A stretch of DNA of 64,000 nt from Candidatus Pelagibacter sp. RS39. Lineage in GTDB: Bacteria > Pseudomonadota > Alphaproteobacteria > Pelagibacterales > Pelagibacteraceae. Each line of letters starts with the position of its first letter. The stretch's first letter is position 1. The stretch lies in the NCBI RefSeq assembly GCF_002101315.1, contig NZ_CP020777.1:434001-498000 (forward strand). Reading direction: 5' to 3'. The notes below the pieces were generated by a model that was not told the DNA's origin, searched no databases, and saw only the letters and a list, made by a program, of their open reading frames with translations. The position numbers and the translations under genes were made by a program. This document shows positions 1-9,871 of this stretch, in pieces.

Positions 1-1
1 G

Positions 2-943
2 CGAAAAATAATATCGTTAATTTCTGCAGTTATAATCTCAGCAGTAAGTTTTGCTAGTTTATCGAATGCAGATAGCAAAAAGCCCATCGTTATCCCAACT
101 CATAACTGGTCAAGTCAAATTGTAATGGCTTACGTTATTGGTGGAATAATGGAAAGCATGGGAAACAATGTTAAATATGTGAATGCTGACTCACAAGCAG
201 TATACGAGTCAATTAGAATTGGTGACGTAACTCTATCTCATGAAGTATGGGAATCAGCTTTTGGTAAATCATTTACAACAGCTCTAGATAAAGGTGGCTT
301 ACTTGACTGGGGTGATCATGAAGCTAGAACTCTAGAGGATATGGGGTATCCTAACTGGGTTGCTGAAAAAGGTTTATGCCCAGGATTACCAGACTGGACT
401 GCTTTGAAAAACCCAGACTGTGCTAAAAACTTTACAACACCTGACTCTCCGAATGGAAAAGGAAGAATGTTGGAAGGTCCACAAACTTGGCACGGTGACT
501 TAATCCCTCAAAGAGTTGACGCTTTAGGTTTAGGAGATCTTTGGTGGGTTAAATTTGCTGGAAGTGCGGACGCACTTTGGGCAGAGTTAGCAGCAGCTGA
601 AAAAGAAGGAAGAGGAACAATTATCTTTAACTGGACACCAAACTTTACTGATGGTGCTGGTTTTACATTTATCGACTTTCCTCCGTACACTGCAGGTTGC
701 AGACCTGAGGATGGTGGAGATGGTAAATGTGGTTCGCCAGATGGTTATTTGAAGAAAGCAGTTAATGCTGACTTTCCAAAAACTCATCCAGATGCAGCAG
801 CTATGTTTAAAAAACTTTCTTTCACAACAAGTCAAATTGGTGCAATGGCAGCTTTAGTTGACGTTGACAAAATGACTCACGAAGATGCAGCTAAAAAATG
901 GCTTAAAGATAACAAGAAAGTTTGGAAAGCTTTTATTAAATAA
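2..943 (+). CDS. Betaine/TMAO-type ABC transporter substrate-binding protein (5'-truncated; TmoX/ProX-like)
   Basis: Periplasmic binding protein of an OpuAC/ProX-type ABC transporter, delivering a quaternary amine (glycine betaine, TMAO or similar) to the permease encoded at 3.5 kb. The reading frame is open from base 2, so the true start lies before the window. The visible N-terminus is a hydrophobic signal segment ending near SLSNA, so only a few residues are missing. The mature part is rich in tryptophan (EVWE, LDWGDH, PQTWHGD, DLWWVKF), as expected for an aromatic cage around a quaternary ammonium. A downstream ATG at 125 lies inside the mature domain and is not the start. It is followed by a strong terminator. 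The adjacent trimethylamine monooxygenase makes TMAO a good candidate ligand, but a multifunctional betaine transporter fits equally well. Confidence 0.85.
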   Translation, partial: RKIISLISAVIISAVSFASLSNADSKKPIVIPTHNWSSQIVMAYVIGGIMESMGNNVKYVNADSQAVYESIRIGDVTLSHEVWESAFGKSFTTALDKGGLLDWGDHEARTLEDMGYPNWVAEKGLCPGLPDWTALKNPDCAKNFTTPDSPNGKGRMLEGPQTWHGDLIPQRVDALGLGDLWWVKFAGSADALWAELAAAEKEGRGTIIFNWTPNFTDGAGFTFIDFPPYTAGCRPEDGGDGKCGSPDGYLKKAVNADFPKTHPDAAAMFKKLSFTTSQIGAMAALVDVDKMTHEDAAKKWLKDNKKVWKAFIK

Positions 944-965
944 GGTTAAAGTAACTAAATCTTTG

Positions 966-1001
966 AATCTCTCCCAACAATGTTGGGGGAGATTTTTTTT
1001 T
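966..1001 (+). terminator. Rho-independent terminator after the binding-protein gene
   Basis: A stem of up to 14 pairs (left arm from 966, right arm ending at 994, one G-U type mismatch) with a minimal loop is followed directly by a run of nine T. It lies 23 bases after the stop of the substrate-binding gene and 11 bases before the next start, so it probably limits readthrough into the following genes. Confidence 0.85.
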
Positions 1002-1011
1002 AAAAAAAAAG

Positions 1012-1473
1012 ATGAACAAATATTTTTTGAGCATAGTCATTAGTTTATTATTTTTTGGCCAAACTTTTGCAAAAGATGTAAGTATTAATGAGAACATTGA
1101 TCTTGAGTTTGTATGTGATTTAGAAAAAAAAATAATTAAAAATTCAGAGCACAATTATCAAACTTTTTTAGCCAAAGATTTGAATGAAAAAGGATTGGAT
1201 AAATTTGAAATTCAATCAAAACAACCAGAAACCCTTTTAATTAAAGGATTATCTTTATTTCTCTCAGATACAGAAAAATTGAATGTTAAGGTTGTTAATA
1301 AAGACGTAGTTTTATTTAAATCGATTGATCAAGAAAAAAATTATTCAGAGTCAGGTATTATTACTAGAAAAACAGGAGAGTTAATTCATGAAATTACAAG
1401 AAATATAAAAAGTGAAAATGCAGAAAAATATATTTCAATATATTCATGTATTAAACATGACCAAAAAGTCTGA
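1012..1473 (+). CDS. Small secreted protein of unknown function
   Basis: A 153-residue protein that I do not recognise. Residues 1-20 form a signal peptide with a FGQTFA-K cleavage-like end, so it is probably periplasmic. The mature part is charged and has two cysteines far apart (in VCDLEK and YSCIKH) that could form a disulfide. It starts only 11 bases after the terminator of the transporter binding-protein gene, so it either uses a promoter overlapping that terminator or depends on readthrough. It is the first of three small envelope-type genes inserted inside the transporter locus. Confidence 0.7.
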   Translation: MNKYFLSIVISLLFFGQTFAKDVSINENIDLEFVCDLEKKIIKNSEHNYQTFLAKDLNEKGLDKFEIQSKQPETLLIKGLSLFLSDTEKLNVKVVNKDVVLFKSIDQEKNYSESGIITRKTGELIHEITRNIKSENAEKYISIYSCIKHDQKV

Positions 1474-1507
1474 TTTTTTTTTGGTAAATTTTGTGTAAAA
1501 TATTATT

Positions 1508-1885
1508 ATGAAAAAGTATCTCTTAGCGATAATTTTAAGTTTACTTATCAGTTCAGTTGCAATAGCTCGAAGCACAGGATGCAAAGAAGGAAACTGTGAA
1601 AATGGTTTTGGTAAGTGGGTTTACACAGACAAAACTACTTATGAAGGTGAATGGGTAGGCACAAAAAAAAACGGTCAAGGGACTGAAACTTGGCCTAATG
1701 GATATATCTATAAAGGAGAATTTAAAAATAGTGAATGGAGCGGGGTAGGTGTCTTAACATTTCCAGATGGCTCAACTTATGAAGGTGAATGGTCAAAAGG
1801 ATTTATGAATGGCAAAGGCACTTTTACTTCATCGGATGGAACTCAAAAATCTGGCTTATGGAAAAATGGAAAGTTACAAGAGTAA
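1508..1885 (+). CDS. Secreted MORN-repeat protein
   Basis: A 125-residue protein with an N-terminal signal peptide (residues 1-20, ending SVAIA-R) followed by about three to four MORN repeats, recognisable by the recurring YEGEW / YKGEF / YEGEW cores spaced about 23 residues apart with G-x-G turns (KNGQGTETW, GVGVLTFPDG, GKGTFTSSDG). MORN repeats form a beta-hairpin ribbon. In bacteria they occur in envelope and periplasmic proteins, but no precise role can be read here. A Cys pair (GCKEGNC) sits just after the signal peptide. The next gene begins on the base after its stop codon, so the two are likely translationally coupled. Confidence 0.85.
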   Translation: MKKYLLAIILSLLISSVAIARSTGCKEGNCENGFGKWVYTDKTTYEGEWVGTKKNGQGTETWPNGYIYKGEFKNSEWSGVGVLTFPDGSTYEGEWSKGFMNGKGTFTSSDGTQKSGLWKNGKLQE

Positions 1886-2437
1886 ATGTCAAAAGAAAAT
1901 TTTTTAAATAAAGTAAAATATTTACCCGAGACCACAAAACAGTTTGGTGGCTTGGTACTTATAATTCTCACAATATCCCTATCTTTTTTTGTTCTTAACA
2001 TAATGTTTGGTGGTGGTGATGAACTTGTTAGAAAGATGAAATTAGAAGAGGAAAGGATTGCTCAAGAAAAGAAATTAAGTGAATTAATTTCTAAATTGCC
2101 CTCAGGGATATTAGTAACCTTTGATGGCACAGATCATTTTAAGTTAACGGATGAAGTTTATGAGCAAGTTTGTAAAGCTACAAAATTAATTCCTCAACGT
2201 GCAATTATGGGAGCAAATTTTCTTAATTTTAGAGCACATGAAATTTACACAATAAATGGTAATAAGATTGATGAAACATTTGTTAAGTGGGATGAGGAGA
2301 AAAACAAGTGTTTTGCAGGGTTCACAGTGAGTGGAAATAATGTTGGGGTAGACGAGTCAATAACTGTAAGTGGTGAAGCATTAAGTTTTTTAAGTACCGG
2401 AATTGATACTAGAGTTTATTATATTAAAAATTTTTAG
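1886..2437 (+). CDS. Membrane-anchored protein of unknown function
   Basis: A 183-residue unknown protein. A single hydrophobic segment at about residues 20-42 (following FGGL) is followed by a charged, coiled-coil-like stretch (RKMKLEEERIAQEKKLSE) and a soluble C-terminal domain with two cysteines (EQVCKAT, NKCFAGF). This suggests a bitopic inner-membrane protein with its main domain in the periplasm. Its ATG directly follows the stop of the MORN gene, so the pair is probably co-translated. No catalytic motif is evident. It ends 63 bases before the ABC ATPase gene of the transporter. Confidence 0.7.
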   Translation: MSKENFLNKVKYLPETTKQFGGLVLIILTISLSFFVLNIMFGGGDELVRKMKLEEERIAQEKKLSELISKLPSGILVTFDGTDHFKLTDEVYEQVCKATKLIPQRAIMGANFLNFRAHEIYTINGNKIDETFVKWDEEKNKCFAGFTVSGNNVGVDESITVSGEALSFLSTGIDTRVYYIKNF

Positions 2438-2500
2438 GGGGAAAGTAACAATATTATGGATTTAATTTTGTCCTAATTTCATATAACTTAATTAAAATTT

Positions 2501-3529
2501 ATGTCTGAGCCAGTTATCAAATGTGAGAATGTATATAAAATATTTGGAGCAAATGCTCAAAAGATGCTTCAAGACTCGAATGGGAATGTTGATGCTAAAA
2601 CTTTTCAAGAAAATGGTTGTATTGTTGGAGTAAACAACGCCTCTTTTGAAGTTTCAAAAGGAGAGATGTTAGTTGTTATGGGTTTATCTGGTTCAGGTAA
2701 ATCAACTTTATTAAGATGTATCTCAAGATTGACTGATGCAACGGGTGGTAAAATTTTTATAGAGGGTCAGGATTTATTACAATTAAATAATAAAGATCTT
2801 ATAGATCTTAGAAGAAATAAAATGGGAATGGTTTTCCAAAGCTTTGCTTTACTTCCACACAAAACAGTTGTGGAAAACATTGCTTTCCCACTTCAGATTA
2901 AAGGTGTCAAAACTGAGGACAGTATAAATAAAGCAATGGATATGGTTAAACTAGTTGGTCTTGAAGGCAGAGAAAATTATTTTCCTAGAGAACTTTCAGG
3001 AGGACAACAACAAAGAGTAGGTATAGCAAGATCTTTAGCAGTTGAGCCAGATATTTGGTTCCTAGATGAGCCTTTTTCAGCTTTGGATCCGTTAATTAGA
3101 AAAGAGATGCAAGATGAGTTTTTAAGACTTCAAGACAAGTTACAAAAAACTATCATGTTTATCACACATGATTTTGATGAGGCTTTAAAACTTGCTGATA
3201 GAATTGCAATTATGAAAGATGGAATAATTGAACAACTAGATACTCCTGCCAATATTGTTTTAAATCCAGCTACAGAATATGTCAGAAAATTTACAGAAGA
3301 AGTACCAAGAGAAAAAGTTTTACTGATCAAAGATGTAATGGATACATCAAAAGATAATTTAGGTGATTTAAAAGTCTCCCAAAATGAAATCATAGAGAAT
3401 GTTGCTGAAAAAATTCTTACTCAAGAAAAAATAGTTGCTGTAGTTGATAACAATAATGAAATTATAGGCTCTATTAATCCAGTAAAAATAATCAATACAG
3501 TCTTTGGAGGAAGAAAAAGTAATAATTGA
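2501..3529 (+). CDS. Betaine/TMAO-type ABC transporter ATP-binding protein (ProV/TmoV-like)
   Basis: The 342-residue ATPase of a quaternary-amine importer. Walker A (GLSGSGKST), Q-loop (VFQSFALLPH), signature (LSGGQQQR), Walker B (IWFLDEP) and the switch His (THDFDEA) are all intact. The C-terminal 70 or so residues after the ATPase domain resemble the regulatory CBS-type tail of ProV/OpuAA. An insertion between the first strand and Walker A (around FGANAQKML) is normal for this family. It partners the two-domain permease that starts 2 bases downstream. Substrate specificity cannot be read from the ATPase; the genomic neighbour Tmm favours TMAO/betaines. Confidence 0.92.
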   Translation: MSEPVIKCENVYKIFGANAQKMLQDSNGNVDAKTFQENGCIVGVNNASFEVSKGEMLVVMGLSGSGKSTLLRCISRLTDATGGKIFIEGQDLLQLNNKDLIDLRRNKMGMVFQSFALLPHKTVVENIAFPLQIKGVKTEDSINKAMDMVKLVGLEGRENYFPRELSGGQQQRVGIARSLAVEPDIWFLDEPFSALDPLIRKEMQDEFLRLQDKLQKTIMFITHDFDEALKLADRIAIMKDGIIEQLDTPANIVLNPATEYVRKFTEEVPREKVLLIKDVMDTSKDNLGDLKVSQNEIIENVAEKILTQEKIVAVVDNNNEIIGSINPVKIINTVFGGRKSNN

Positions 3530-3531
3530 TT

Positions 3532-5685
3532 ATGGAATTATTAAAAAAATACCCAAAAACTTTTCAGTGGTTATTCCTATTAATTGTATTCTTTGCTTTA
3601 TGTTTTGCTATTGATGTTCCTGAGACATATAAGTTCATAAGAGGTCAAGCTGAATTTGTTAAAGATCCAAATCAAAGTAGTTATGTATTTTTAGGTAAAG
3701 AAGTAAGATATTACGCTTTCGATGTTTTCTGGAGATTACCTCCGTTACTTGGATGGTTACCTATTTGGATTAATGATTCATTATTTTTTTTAATGAACGA
3801 GTGGATGCCAATAGAAGTTTGGAATGAAGATACTCAAGAATTCAAAAGTCGTCCTATAGTTTTACAAATTAGTAGAAATCTGACTGCCTTCATGACTTTT
3901 CTAATTGAATTAATTAGAGAAATCTTACTGGGAGGTTTAGAAACGATTGTTGCCTTTACCAGTTGGGATTGGATAGATAAAAACCCATGGGCTGAATTAC
4001 CAGGATTACCATGGACTATTGTTGCAGCAGGTGCAGCTTTACTTTCGTACAAACTAAGCGGCAAAGGTCTAGCTTTGTTTGCAGGTTTAACTATGGTTTA
4101 CATTTCAGTATTTGGTCAATGGAAGCCCTCAATGCAAACTCTTTCATTTATATTAGTTGCTGCTCCATTATCATTTATTTTTGGTTTAGGATTAGGGATA
4201 GCAGCTTTTAAAAGTAAACGTGTAGAAAAAGCTTTATATCCAATATTACTTGTAATGCAGACAATGCCACAATATGCCGTATTAGTTCCAGCATTAGTTC
4301 TTTTTGGAGTAGGCGACCATGCTGCAGTAATTATTACTATGGTCGTAGCAATACCACCGATGATATTATTAACTCTATTAGGTCTAAGAGCAGTGCCCCC
4401 AGAGGTTATTGAAGCAGGACGGATGAGTGGATGTAATAATTTTCAACTAATGTTTAAGGTATTAATTCCTACTGCTAGAAGAGATATTTTAATTGGTGTT
4501 AATCAAGTCATCATGGTCTGTTTTTCGATGGCAGTAATTTCAGCTTTTATTGGAGCAAAAGGTTTAGGATTTAATTTATTATTAGCACTAAACCAATTGA
4601 ATATTGGTTTAGCTTTAGAAGCAGGCTTATGCATTAGTTTAATTGCAATTCTTTTAGATAAGATGTCTTTAGCATGGGCCAATAAACAAACAGATTATTT
4701 TGGTAATCTTACTTTTTATCAGAGAAATAAAAATATTTTATTTTTTGGCGTTATTTTTGTTATTGGAATAGTACTCGCATACGTTGGAACTTTCTTATTT
4801 AAAGATACTTTTAATTATTTATTTGAAATTCCACATAACAAAGGAATATCAACCGCAGATTTTTGGAATAAAGGAGTAGATTGGATATTTGAGACTTTCT
4901 TTGTATATATTAAAGCGTTCAACACATGGTTAATTAAAGATGTGCTTCAGCCAATGAGAGCACTATATTTAAGAATGCCCGCAATTGCTACGATAGTTTT
5001 AGTTGTTGGAGCAGGATATTTAATAGGTGGTTTACGTTCAGCATTGGTAGTTTGTGCGTTAACACTATTTATCGCATTCAGCCCTTGGTGGGATAGAGCT
5101 TTAGTCACAGCATATATGGCAACTTTTGGAGTTATAGTTTCTTGTATAATTGGATTTACAGTAGGAACTTTATGTTTCCAAAATAAACATTCAGCAAACT
5201 TTATGCTGGGTGTTTGTGATATTTTTCAAACATTCCCATCTTTTGTTTATTTAATTCCAGTGATGATGCTATTTGGTATAACTGACACATCTGTACTTAT
5301 TGCGGTTATAGTTTATGCAACAATACCCGCTACAAGATATACGATTGAAGGGCTTAGAAGTGTTCCAGCTGGTCTACACGATGCAGCGACTATGTCGGGT
5401 GTAAATAAATTTCAAAGATTGACTAAAATTGAATTTCCTTTGGCATTCCCGCACATGATGCTTGGTATAAATCAAACGATTGTATTTGCTCTATTCATGG
5501 TAATTATTGGGGCATTTATTGGAACAGAAGATTTAGGTCAATATATTTTAAAAGCATTGTCGGATAAAAAAGGTGCTGGAATTGGATTAACACTTGGTAT
5601 TTGTGTGGCTTTTATAGCTTTAATATTTGATAATTTAATTAGAGCCTATGTCCAAAAAAGAAAAAAACACCTAGGTATTGATTAA
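3532..5685 (+). CDS. Betaine/TMAO-type ABC permease with two fused transporter domains (ProW/TmoW-like)
   Basis: Inner-membrane permease of about 717 residues. ATG at 3532 is preferred over an in-frame TTG at 3526. It carries two separate BPD_transp_1 units in one chain. Each has the EAA-loop signature: about residues 300-320 (VIEAGRMSGCNNFQ...KVLIPTARRDI) and about 620-640 (HDAATMSGVNKFQ...IEFPLAFPHMM). Typical ProW proteins have one such domain and dimerise, so this chain probably supplies the whole translocation pathway. Many hydrophobic helices are visible in both halves, and a long extracytoplasmic stretch follows the first helix. It is co-transcribed with the ATPase and ends 7 bases from the convergent monooxygenase gene. 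Confidence 0.92.
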   Translation: MELLKKYPKTFQWLFLLIVFFALCFAIDVPETYKFIRGQAEFVKDPNQSSYVFLGKEVRYYAFDVFWRLPPLLGWLPIWINDSLFFLMNEWMPIEVWNEDTQEFKSRPIVLQISRNLTAFMTFLIELIREILLGGLETIVAFTSWDWIDKNPWAELPGLPWTIVAAGAALLSYKLSGKGLALFAGLTMVYISVFGQWKPSMQTLSFILVAAPLSFIFGLGLGIAAFKSKRVEKALYPILLVMQTMPQYAVLVPALVLFGVGDHAAVIITMVVAIPPMILLTLLGLRAVPPEVIEAGRMSGCNNFQLMFKVLIPTARRDILIGVNQVIMVCFSMAVISAFIGAKGLGFNLLLALNQLNIGLALEAGLCISLIAILLDKMSLAWANKQTDYFGNLTFYQRNKNILFFGVIFVIGIVLAYVGTFLFKDTFNYLFEIPHNKGISTADFWNKGVDWIFETFFVYIKAFNTWLIKDVLQPMRALYLRMPAIATIVLVVGAGYLIGGLRSALVVCALTLFIAFSPWWDRALVTAYMATFGVIVSCIIGFTVGTLCFQNKHSANFMLGVCDIFQTFPSFVYLIPVMMLFGITDTSVLIAVIVYATIPATRYTIEGLRSVPAGLHDAATMSGVNKFQRLTKIEFPLAFPHMMLGINQTIVFALFMVIIGAFIGTEDLGQYILKALSDKKGAGIGLTLGICVAFIALIFDNLIRAYVQKRKKHLGID

Positions 5686-5692
5686 TCTAAAA

Positions 5693-7024
5693 TTATTTGT
5701 CTAAAAAAGTTTTTGATGAATCATCCATAGCAGTTGCCCATGGTGTATGATGAATAGGAGCAACGGAACCAGTCACTGGAGATGAAAAAGATTTATTTCT
5801 GTAAGTTGAAATATCTTCAACTTTATGATGTTCCCATTCTTTAAAATGTTTTCTTATTAACTCAAAATCAATTTTTGGATAATCAGACATTTCATGAAGT
5901 TCTTTTGTATATTCAGTTTGAAAATCAATCATTTGATCTGGGTTTTCTAGCTTTTCTTCCATTGCAACCCATTTATTAATATCTTTTTCAACATCACTAT
6001 TACTAGGGATTTTGATCTTATTCATAATAACATCTCTTGCGTACCAAGCCTGGCAATCAAACATATTAAACGTATGGAATTGATCTTGCATACCAAGATA
6101 TAAAAGTTTGTGATTATCCTGCCAAACTACTCCTTTATATAATTTTGGTGGGTAAAGTCTGTTTCTAGTTTTTAATTGTAAATTTTCTTCTAAAAATGGA
6201 AAATGATGAAGGTAACCAGTGCATAAAATTACAACGTCAGCCTCTTGTTCAGTGCCATCTTTAAAGATTGCTTTTTTTCCTACCAATTTGTCAAGATAAT
6301 GAACCTCTTTCATTCCATTAGGCCATTTAAATCCCATCGGGTTATGTCGATAACCAATAGTAACACTTTTAGCTCCGTATTTATTGCACTGAAGTGCGAT
6401 GTCTTCTGCAGAATAACTACTACCTAGCACTATTACATTTTTATTTCTAAACTCTTCTGCATCTCTAAAATCATGAGAATGCATTATTCTTCCAGGAAAT
6501 GTATCCATTCCTTTGTATTCTGGAATAAATGGAACTGAAAAGTGACCTGTTGATACAACAACAAAATCAAAATTATCTTTTAATACTTTATTGTTAACTT
6601 TATCTTGATAACTAAGCTCAAATTTGTCATTTTTAAAAATAGTATTAATAACTCTAGTATTAAATTTTATCTTTTTTTTTAAATTCCCCTTGCTTACTCT
6701 TCCAATAATATAATCATACAAAACTTCTCTAGGTGGGAAAGATGGTATTGGCTTTCCAAAGTGCTCATCAAAGGAATAATCCGCAAACTCTAAACACTCT
6801 TTTGGTCCATTTGACCAAAGATATCTATACATGCTGTTAGGTACAGGGTCTCCGTATTGATCAGATCCTGTTCGCCAACTGTAATTCCACAAACCTCCCC
6901 AATTATCTTGTTTTTCAAAACAAACAACTTCAGGGATTTTTTCACCATTTTTTTCTGCTAATTCAAAAGACCGTAACATTGATAGTCCACAAGGCCCTGC
7001 ACCAATAATTGCTACTTTTGTCAT
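5693..7024 (-). CDS. tmm: Trimethylamine monooxygenase (flavin-containing monooxygenase family)
   Basis: A 443-residue FAD/NADPH enzyme of the bacterial FMO family that oxidises trimethylamine to TMAO. The N-terminal FAD motif is GAGPCGLS. A second Rossmann motif, VLGSSYSAEDIA, binds NADPH, and the FMO fingerprint appears as YKGMDTFPGRIMHSHDFRD. Length and sequence match bacterial Tmm rather than the longer eukaryotic FMOs or Baeyer-Villiger enzymes. It lies tail-to-tail with the betaine/TMAO transporter genes and near fhs and sarcosine oxidase, which fits methylamine catabolism. No TMAO demethylase (Tdm) is present in this window. The upstream 77 bases are shared with a divergent gpsA-like gene. 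Confidence 0.88.
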   Translation of the reverse strand: MTKVAIIGAGPCGLSMLRSFELAEKNGEKIPEVVCFEKQDNWGGLWNYSWRTGSDQYGDPVPNSMYRYLWSNGPKECLEFADYSFDEHFGKPIPSFPPREVLYDYIIGRVSKGNLKKKIKFNTRVINTIFKNDKFELSYQDKVNNKVLKDNFDFVVVSTGHFSVPFIPEYKGMDTFPGRIMHSHDFRDAEEFRNKNVIVLGSSYSAEDIALQCNKYGAKSVTIGYRHNPMGFKWPNGMKEVHYLDKLVGKKAIFKDGTEQEADVVILCTGYLHHFPFLEENLQLKTRNRLYPPKLYKGVVWQDNHKLLYLGMQDQFHTFNMFDCQAWYARDVIMNKIKIPSNSDVEKDINKWVAMEEKLENPDQMIDFQTEYTKELHEMSDYPKIDFELIRKHFKEWEHHKVEDISTYRNKSFSSPVTGSVAPIHHTPWATAMDDSSKTFLDK

Positions 7025-7101
7025 TTATCTACCAAATTAAATAATTATTTATGTATTTTACTAACAAAATGATGACAATTACAATAAAATAATTATTTGT
7101 T

Positions 7102-8064
7102 ATGAAAAATATTTTAGTTATCGGCGGAGGCGCAATGGGCTCTGCATTTACAATCCCAAGTTTAGAAAATAAAAATAATGTGACAATTAGTGAACCTTAT
7201 AGCAAAAGGTTTATTAAAGACTTATCCTCTAAAAAAAAATTTCATTCTGCTCTTAAGATAAAATTACCAAAACAATTACGATTTAGAAAATTTTCCAGAA
7301 ATTTATTAAAAGAAAATTTTGACTTGATAGTAATAGCCTTAAGTCTTCCAGGTATTGACTTTATTGGCAAAGAATTAAAAGATTTAAAGGTTAAAACTCC
7401 AATTTTGGTTTTGACTAAAGGATTAAAATTTGAGAAAAAAAAGAATAAGATATTAACAATTTCAGATCAGCTTCAAAAAAACTATAATTTAAAAAATATT
7501 TCAGTCCTAAAAGGGCCTTGTTTAGCAAAGGAATTAGCCAGAAAAAATCAAACTAGTGTAATTATAGCAAACAAGAATATTAAAATTGCAAAATCTATTG
7601 GAAGAAAAATCTCTACAAAATATTATTTAACAGAATACTCAAAAGATGTGGTTGGAGTAGAAGTGTGTTCAGCAATAAAGAATATATATTCAATGATAAT
7701 TGGAGCTGGTCAAAGCCTTAACTCTTCATCAAATTTATTTCAAAAGGCAATCCTTGAAATGAGATACTTAAATAAATATTTCAAAGGTAAAGATGAAACT
7801 ATTTTTGGGCTTGCTGGGGTAGGTGACTTATATGTAAGTGCTGCAGGTGGAAGAAATAGTAAGATGGGTGGCTTTTTGGGAAAAGGATTTACATTTAAAA
7901 CTGCAAAAAAAAGATTTATGCCCAAAGAAACTGTTGAAGGTGAAGAACTTGCAAAAGAAATTGCACCATTTATTTTAAAAAAAATTGATAAGAAGAAAAT
8001 TCCATTGATGATTAATTTACTTAAAACAATTAAAGAGAATAAAAAATTTAAAATAAAAGTTTAA
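7102..8064 (+). CDS. NAD(P)-dependent glycerol-3-phosphate dehydrogenase-like protein (GpsA family)
   Basis: A 320-residue dehydrogenase of the GpsA family, which reduces dihydroxyacetone phosphate to glycerol-3-phosphate for phospholipids. The N-terminus has the dinucleotide motif [10 protein letters not shown]. The catalytic lysine region reads [14 protein letters not shown], and the C-terminal domain has [21 protein letters not shown], close to the GpsA consensus. Sequence between motifs is divergent and lysine-rich, so a specialised paralogue is possible; whether another gpsA exists elsewhere cannot be seen. It is divergent from tmm and its last 4 bases overlap the 3' end of fhs on the other strand. 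Confidence 0.75.
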   Translation: MKNILVIGGGAMGSAFTIPSLENKNNVTISEPYSKRFIKDLSSKKKFHSALKIKLPKQLRFRKFSRNLLKENFDLIVIALSLPGIDFIGKELKDLKVKTPILVLTKGLKFEKKKNKILTISDQLQKNYNLKNISVLKGPCLAKELARKNQTSVIIANKNIKIAKSIGRKISTKYYLTEYSKDVVGVEVCSAIKNIYSMIIGAGQSLNSSSNLFQKAILEMRYLNKYFKGKDETIFGLAGVGDLYVSAAGGRNSKMGGFLGKGFTFKTAKKRFMPKETVEGEELAKEIAPFILKKIDKKKIPLMINLLKTIKENKKFKIKV

Positions 8065-9746
8065 AATAGACCTTCTATATCACCGTCTTTATTAAGCTTA
8101 ATAGAGTCCGCTGCGGGTACTCTTGGAAGCCCCGGCATTGTCATGATTGCTCCACAAACAACTACAATAAATTCTGCACCTGATGAAAGCCTAATCTCTC
8201 TAATTGGCAAAGAATGACCTGTCGGAGCACCTTTTAGACTTGGATCTGTAGAAAAACTATATTGAGTCTTCGCAACACATATAGGTAATTCACCATACCC
8301 AGCTTCTTCAAAGTTTTTTAATTGATCTCTTATTTTTGTGTCTGCGATAACTTCATCAGCTCTATAGATCTCTTTTGCTATAGTTTCTATCTTTTTGAAA
8401 AGGGGAGTTTTACTTTCATATAAAAATTTAAATTTAGCTTCATTCTTCTCACATAAATCTGTTACATGTTTAGCTAAATCTTTTGTTCCTTCACCACCAT
8501 CAGCCCAATGTTTACAAATACTAGCATTTACTCCTAGCTTTTTACAGAAATCAACTAAAGCATTTACTTCTTTATCTGTGTCTTTTATAAAGTGATTTAT
8601 GGCTACGGCCACTGGTAAACCAAATTTTTTTACATTTTCAATATGTCTTTCAAGGTTTATCAATCCTTTCTTAAGTGCATCAACATTTTCATTTTTTAAA
8701 TCATCTTTTGCAACACCACCATGCATCTTTAAAGCTCTTATAGTTGCAACTATAACAACGCAACTTGGTTTTAAATTTGATTTTCTACATTTAATATCTA
8801 AAAATTTTTCAGCTCCTAAATCTGCACCGAAACCTGCTTCAGTTACAACATAGTCAGCAAGTTTTAATCCAGCTTTAGTTGCAATTACTGAATTACATCC
8901 ATGTGCAATATTTGCGAACGGTCCACCGTGAATTATTGCAGGATTATTTTCCAATGTTTGTGTAATATTGGGTCTGATTGCTTCTTTGAGCAAAACAGTC
9001 ATTGGTCCATGAGCATTTAAATCTTTAGCATAAATCGGTTTTTTCTCTCGAGTGTATGCTACTGTAATATTTCCAATCCTATTTTCTAAATCCTCAAGAT
9101 TATTAGCAAGACAAAAGATAGCCATTATCTCAGAAGCAACCGTAATATCAAAACCATCTTCTCTTGGAAAACCATTAGCAACACCACCAAGATTAATATT
9201 TATTGATCTTAATGCTCTGTCGTTCATATCCATAACTCTTTTCCAAACGACTCTTCTAACATCTATATTTAATTTATTTCCCCAGTAGATATGATTATCA
9301 ATTAATGCTGACAAAAGATTATGAGCAGATGTTATTGCATGAAAATCTCCAGTGAAGTGAAGATTAATTTGTTCCATAGGAACTACTTGTGCATATCCAC
9401 CTCCTGCAGCGCCACCTTTCATTCCAAAAGACGGACCCAGACTTGGTTCCCTTAAACATACAATAGATTTTTTTCCAATTTTGTTTAATCCATCATTTAA
9501 TCCAACAGAAGTAGTTGTTTTACCTTCTCCAGCAGGAGTTGGAGTTATTGCCGTAACTAAAATTAATTTACCATCTGGTTTATTTTTTAATGTATCCAAA
9601 TATTCTAAGTTTATTTTTGCAATATGCCTCCCCATTGGACTAAAAGCCGAACTTTCATCTGGAACATTTACCTTCGCTAAAATATCTTTAATTGGAAGCA
9701 TTTTAGCTTCACGAGCAATTTGAATGTCTGATTTTATGTCGCTCAT
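8061..9746 (-). CDS. fhs: Formate--tetrahydrofolate ligase
   Basis: A 561-residue cytosolic enzyme that interconverts formate, ATP and THF with 10-formyl-THF. The P-loop-like motif [16 protein letters not shown] is near residue 67, and the family hallmarks [22 protein letters not shown] (split around the glycines), [15 protein letters not shown] and [13 protein letters not shown] are all present. Length is normal for the family. In a methylated-amine locus it can run in the ATP-forming direction, recovering energy from methyl groups oxidised through methylene- and formyl-THF. It is divergent from soxB across a 125-base AT-rich gap that must hold both promoters. Confidence 0.97.
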   Translation of the reverse strand: MSDIKSDIQIAREAKMLPIKDILAKVNVPDESSAFSPMGRHIAKINLEYLDTLKNKPDGKLILVTAITPTPAGEGKTTTSVGLNDGLNKIGKKSIVCLREPSLGPSFGMKGGAAGGGYAQVVPMEQINLHFTGDFHAITSAHNLLSALIDNHIYWGNKLNIDVRRVVWKRVMDMNDRALRSININLGGVANGFPREDGFDITVASEIMAIFCLANNLEDLENRIGNITVAYTREKKPIYAKDLNAHGPMTVLLKEAIRPNITQTLENNPAIIHGGPFANIAHGCNSVIATKAGLKLADYVVTEAGFGADLGAEKFLDIKCRKSNLKPSCVVIVATIRALKMHGGVAKDDLKNENVDALKKGLINLERHIENVKKFGLPVAVAINHFIKDTDKEVNALVDFCKKLGVNASICKHWADGGEGTKDLAKHVTDLCEKNEAKFKFLYESKTPLFKKIETIAKEIYRADEVIADTKIRDQLKNFEEAGYGELPICVAKTQYSFSTDPSLKGAPTGHSLPIREIRLSSGAEFIVVVCGAIMTMPGLPRVPAADSIKLNKDGDIEGLF

Positions 9747-9871
9747 CGAATATTATTAAAATATAAAAAAACTGGTCGATTAGTATCTCTTTTTAGAGCT
9801 TTTGGAAATATCTAAAAATTATATATAAAAAAAATATGAACTATTTATACTCATTATTATAAAATTTATTC

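Noticed and set aside
508-835. Antisense open frames inside the substrate-binding gene
   Set aside because: They lie wholly antisense to a well-supported gene and have no family motifs; they are composition shadows.
3526-3531. TTG at 3526 as the permease start
   Set aside because: An ATG two codons downstream gives a normal start; the TTG would only add two residues.
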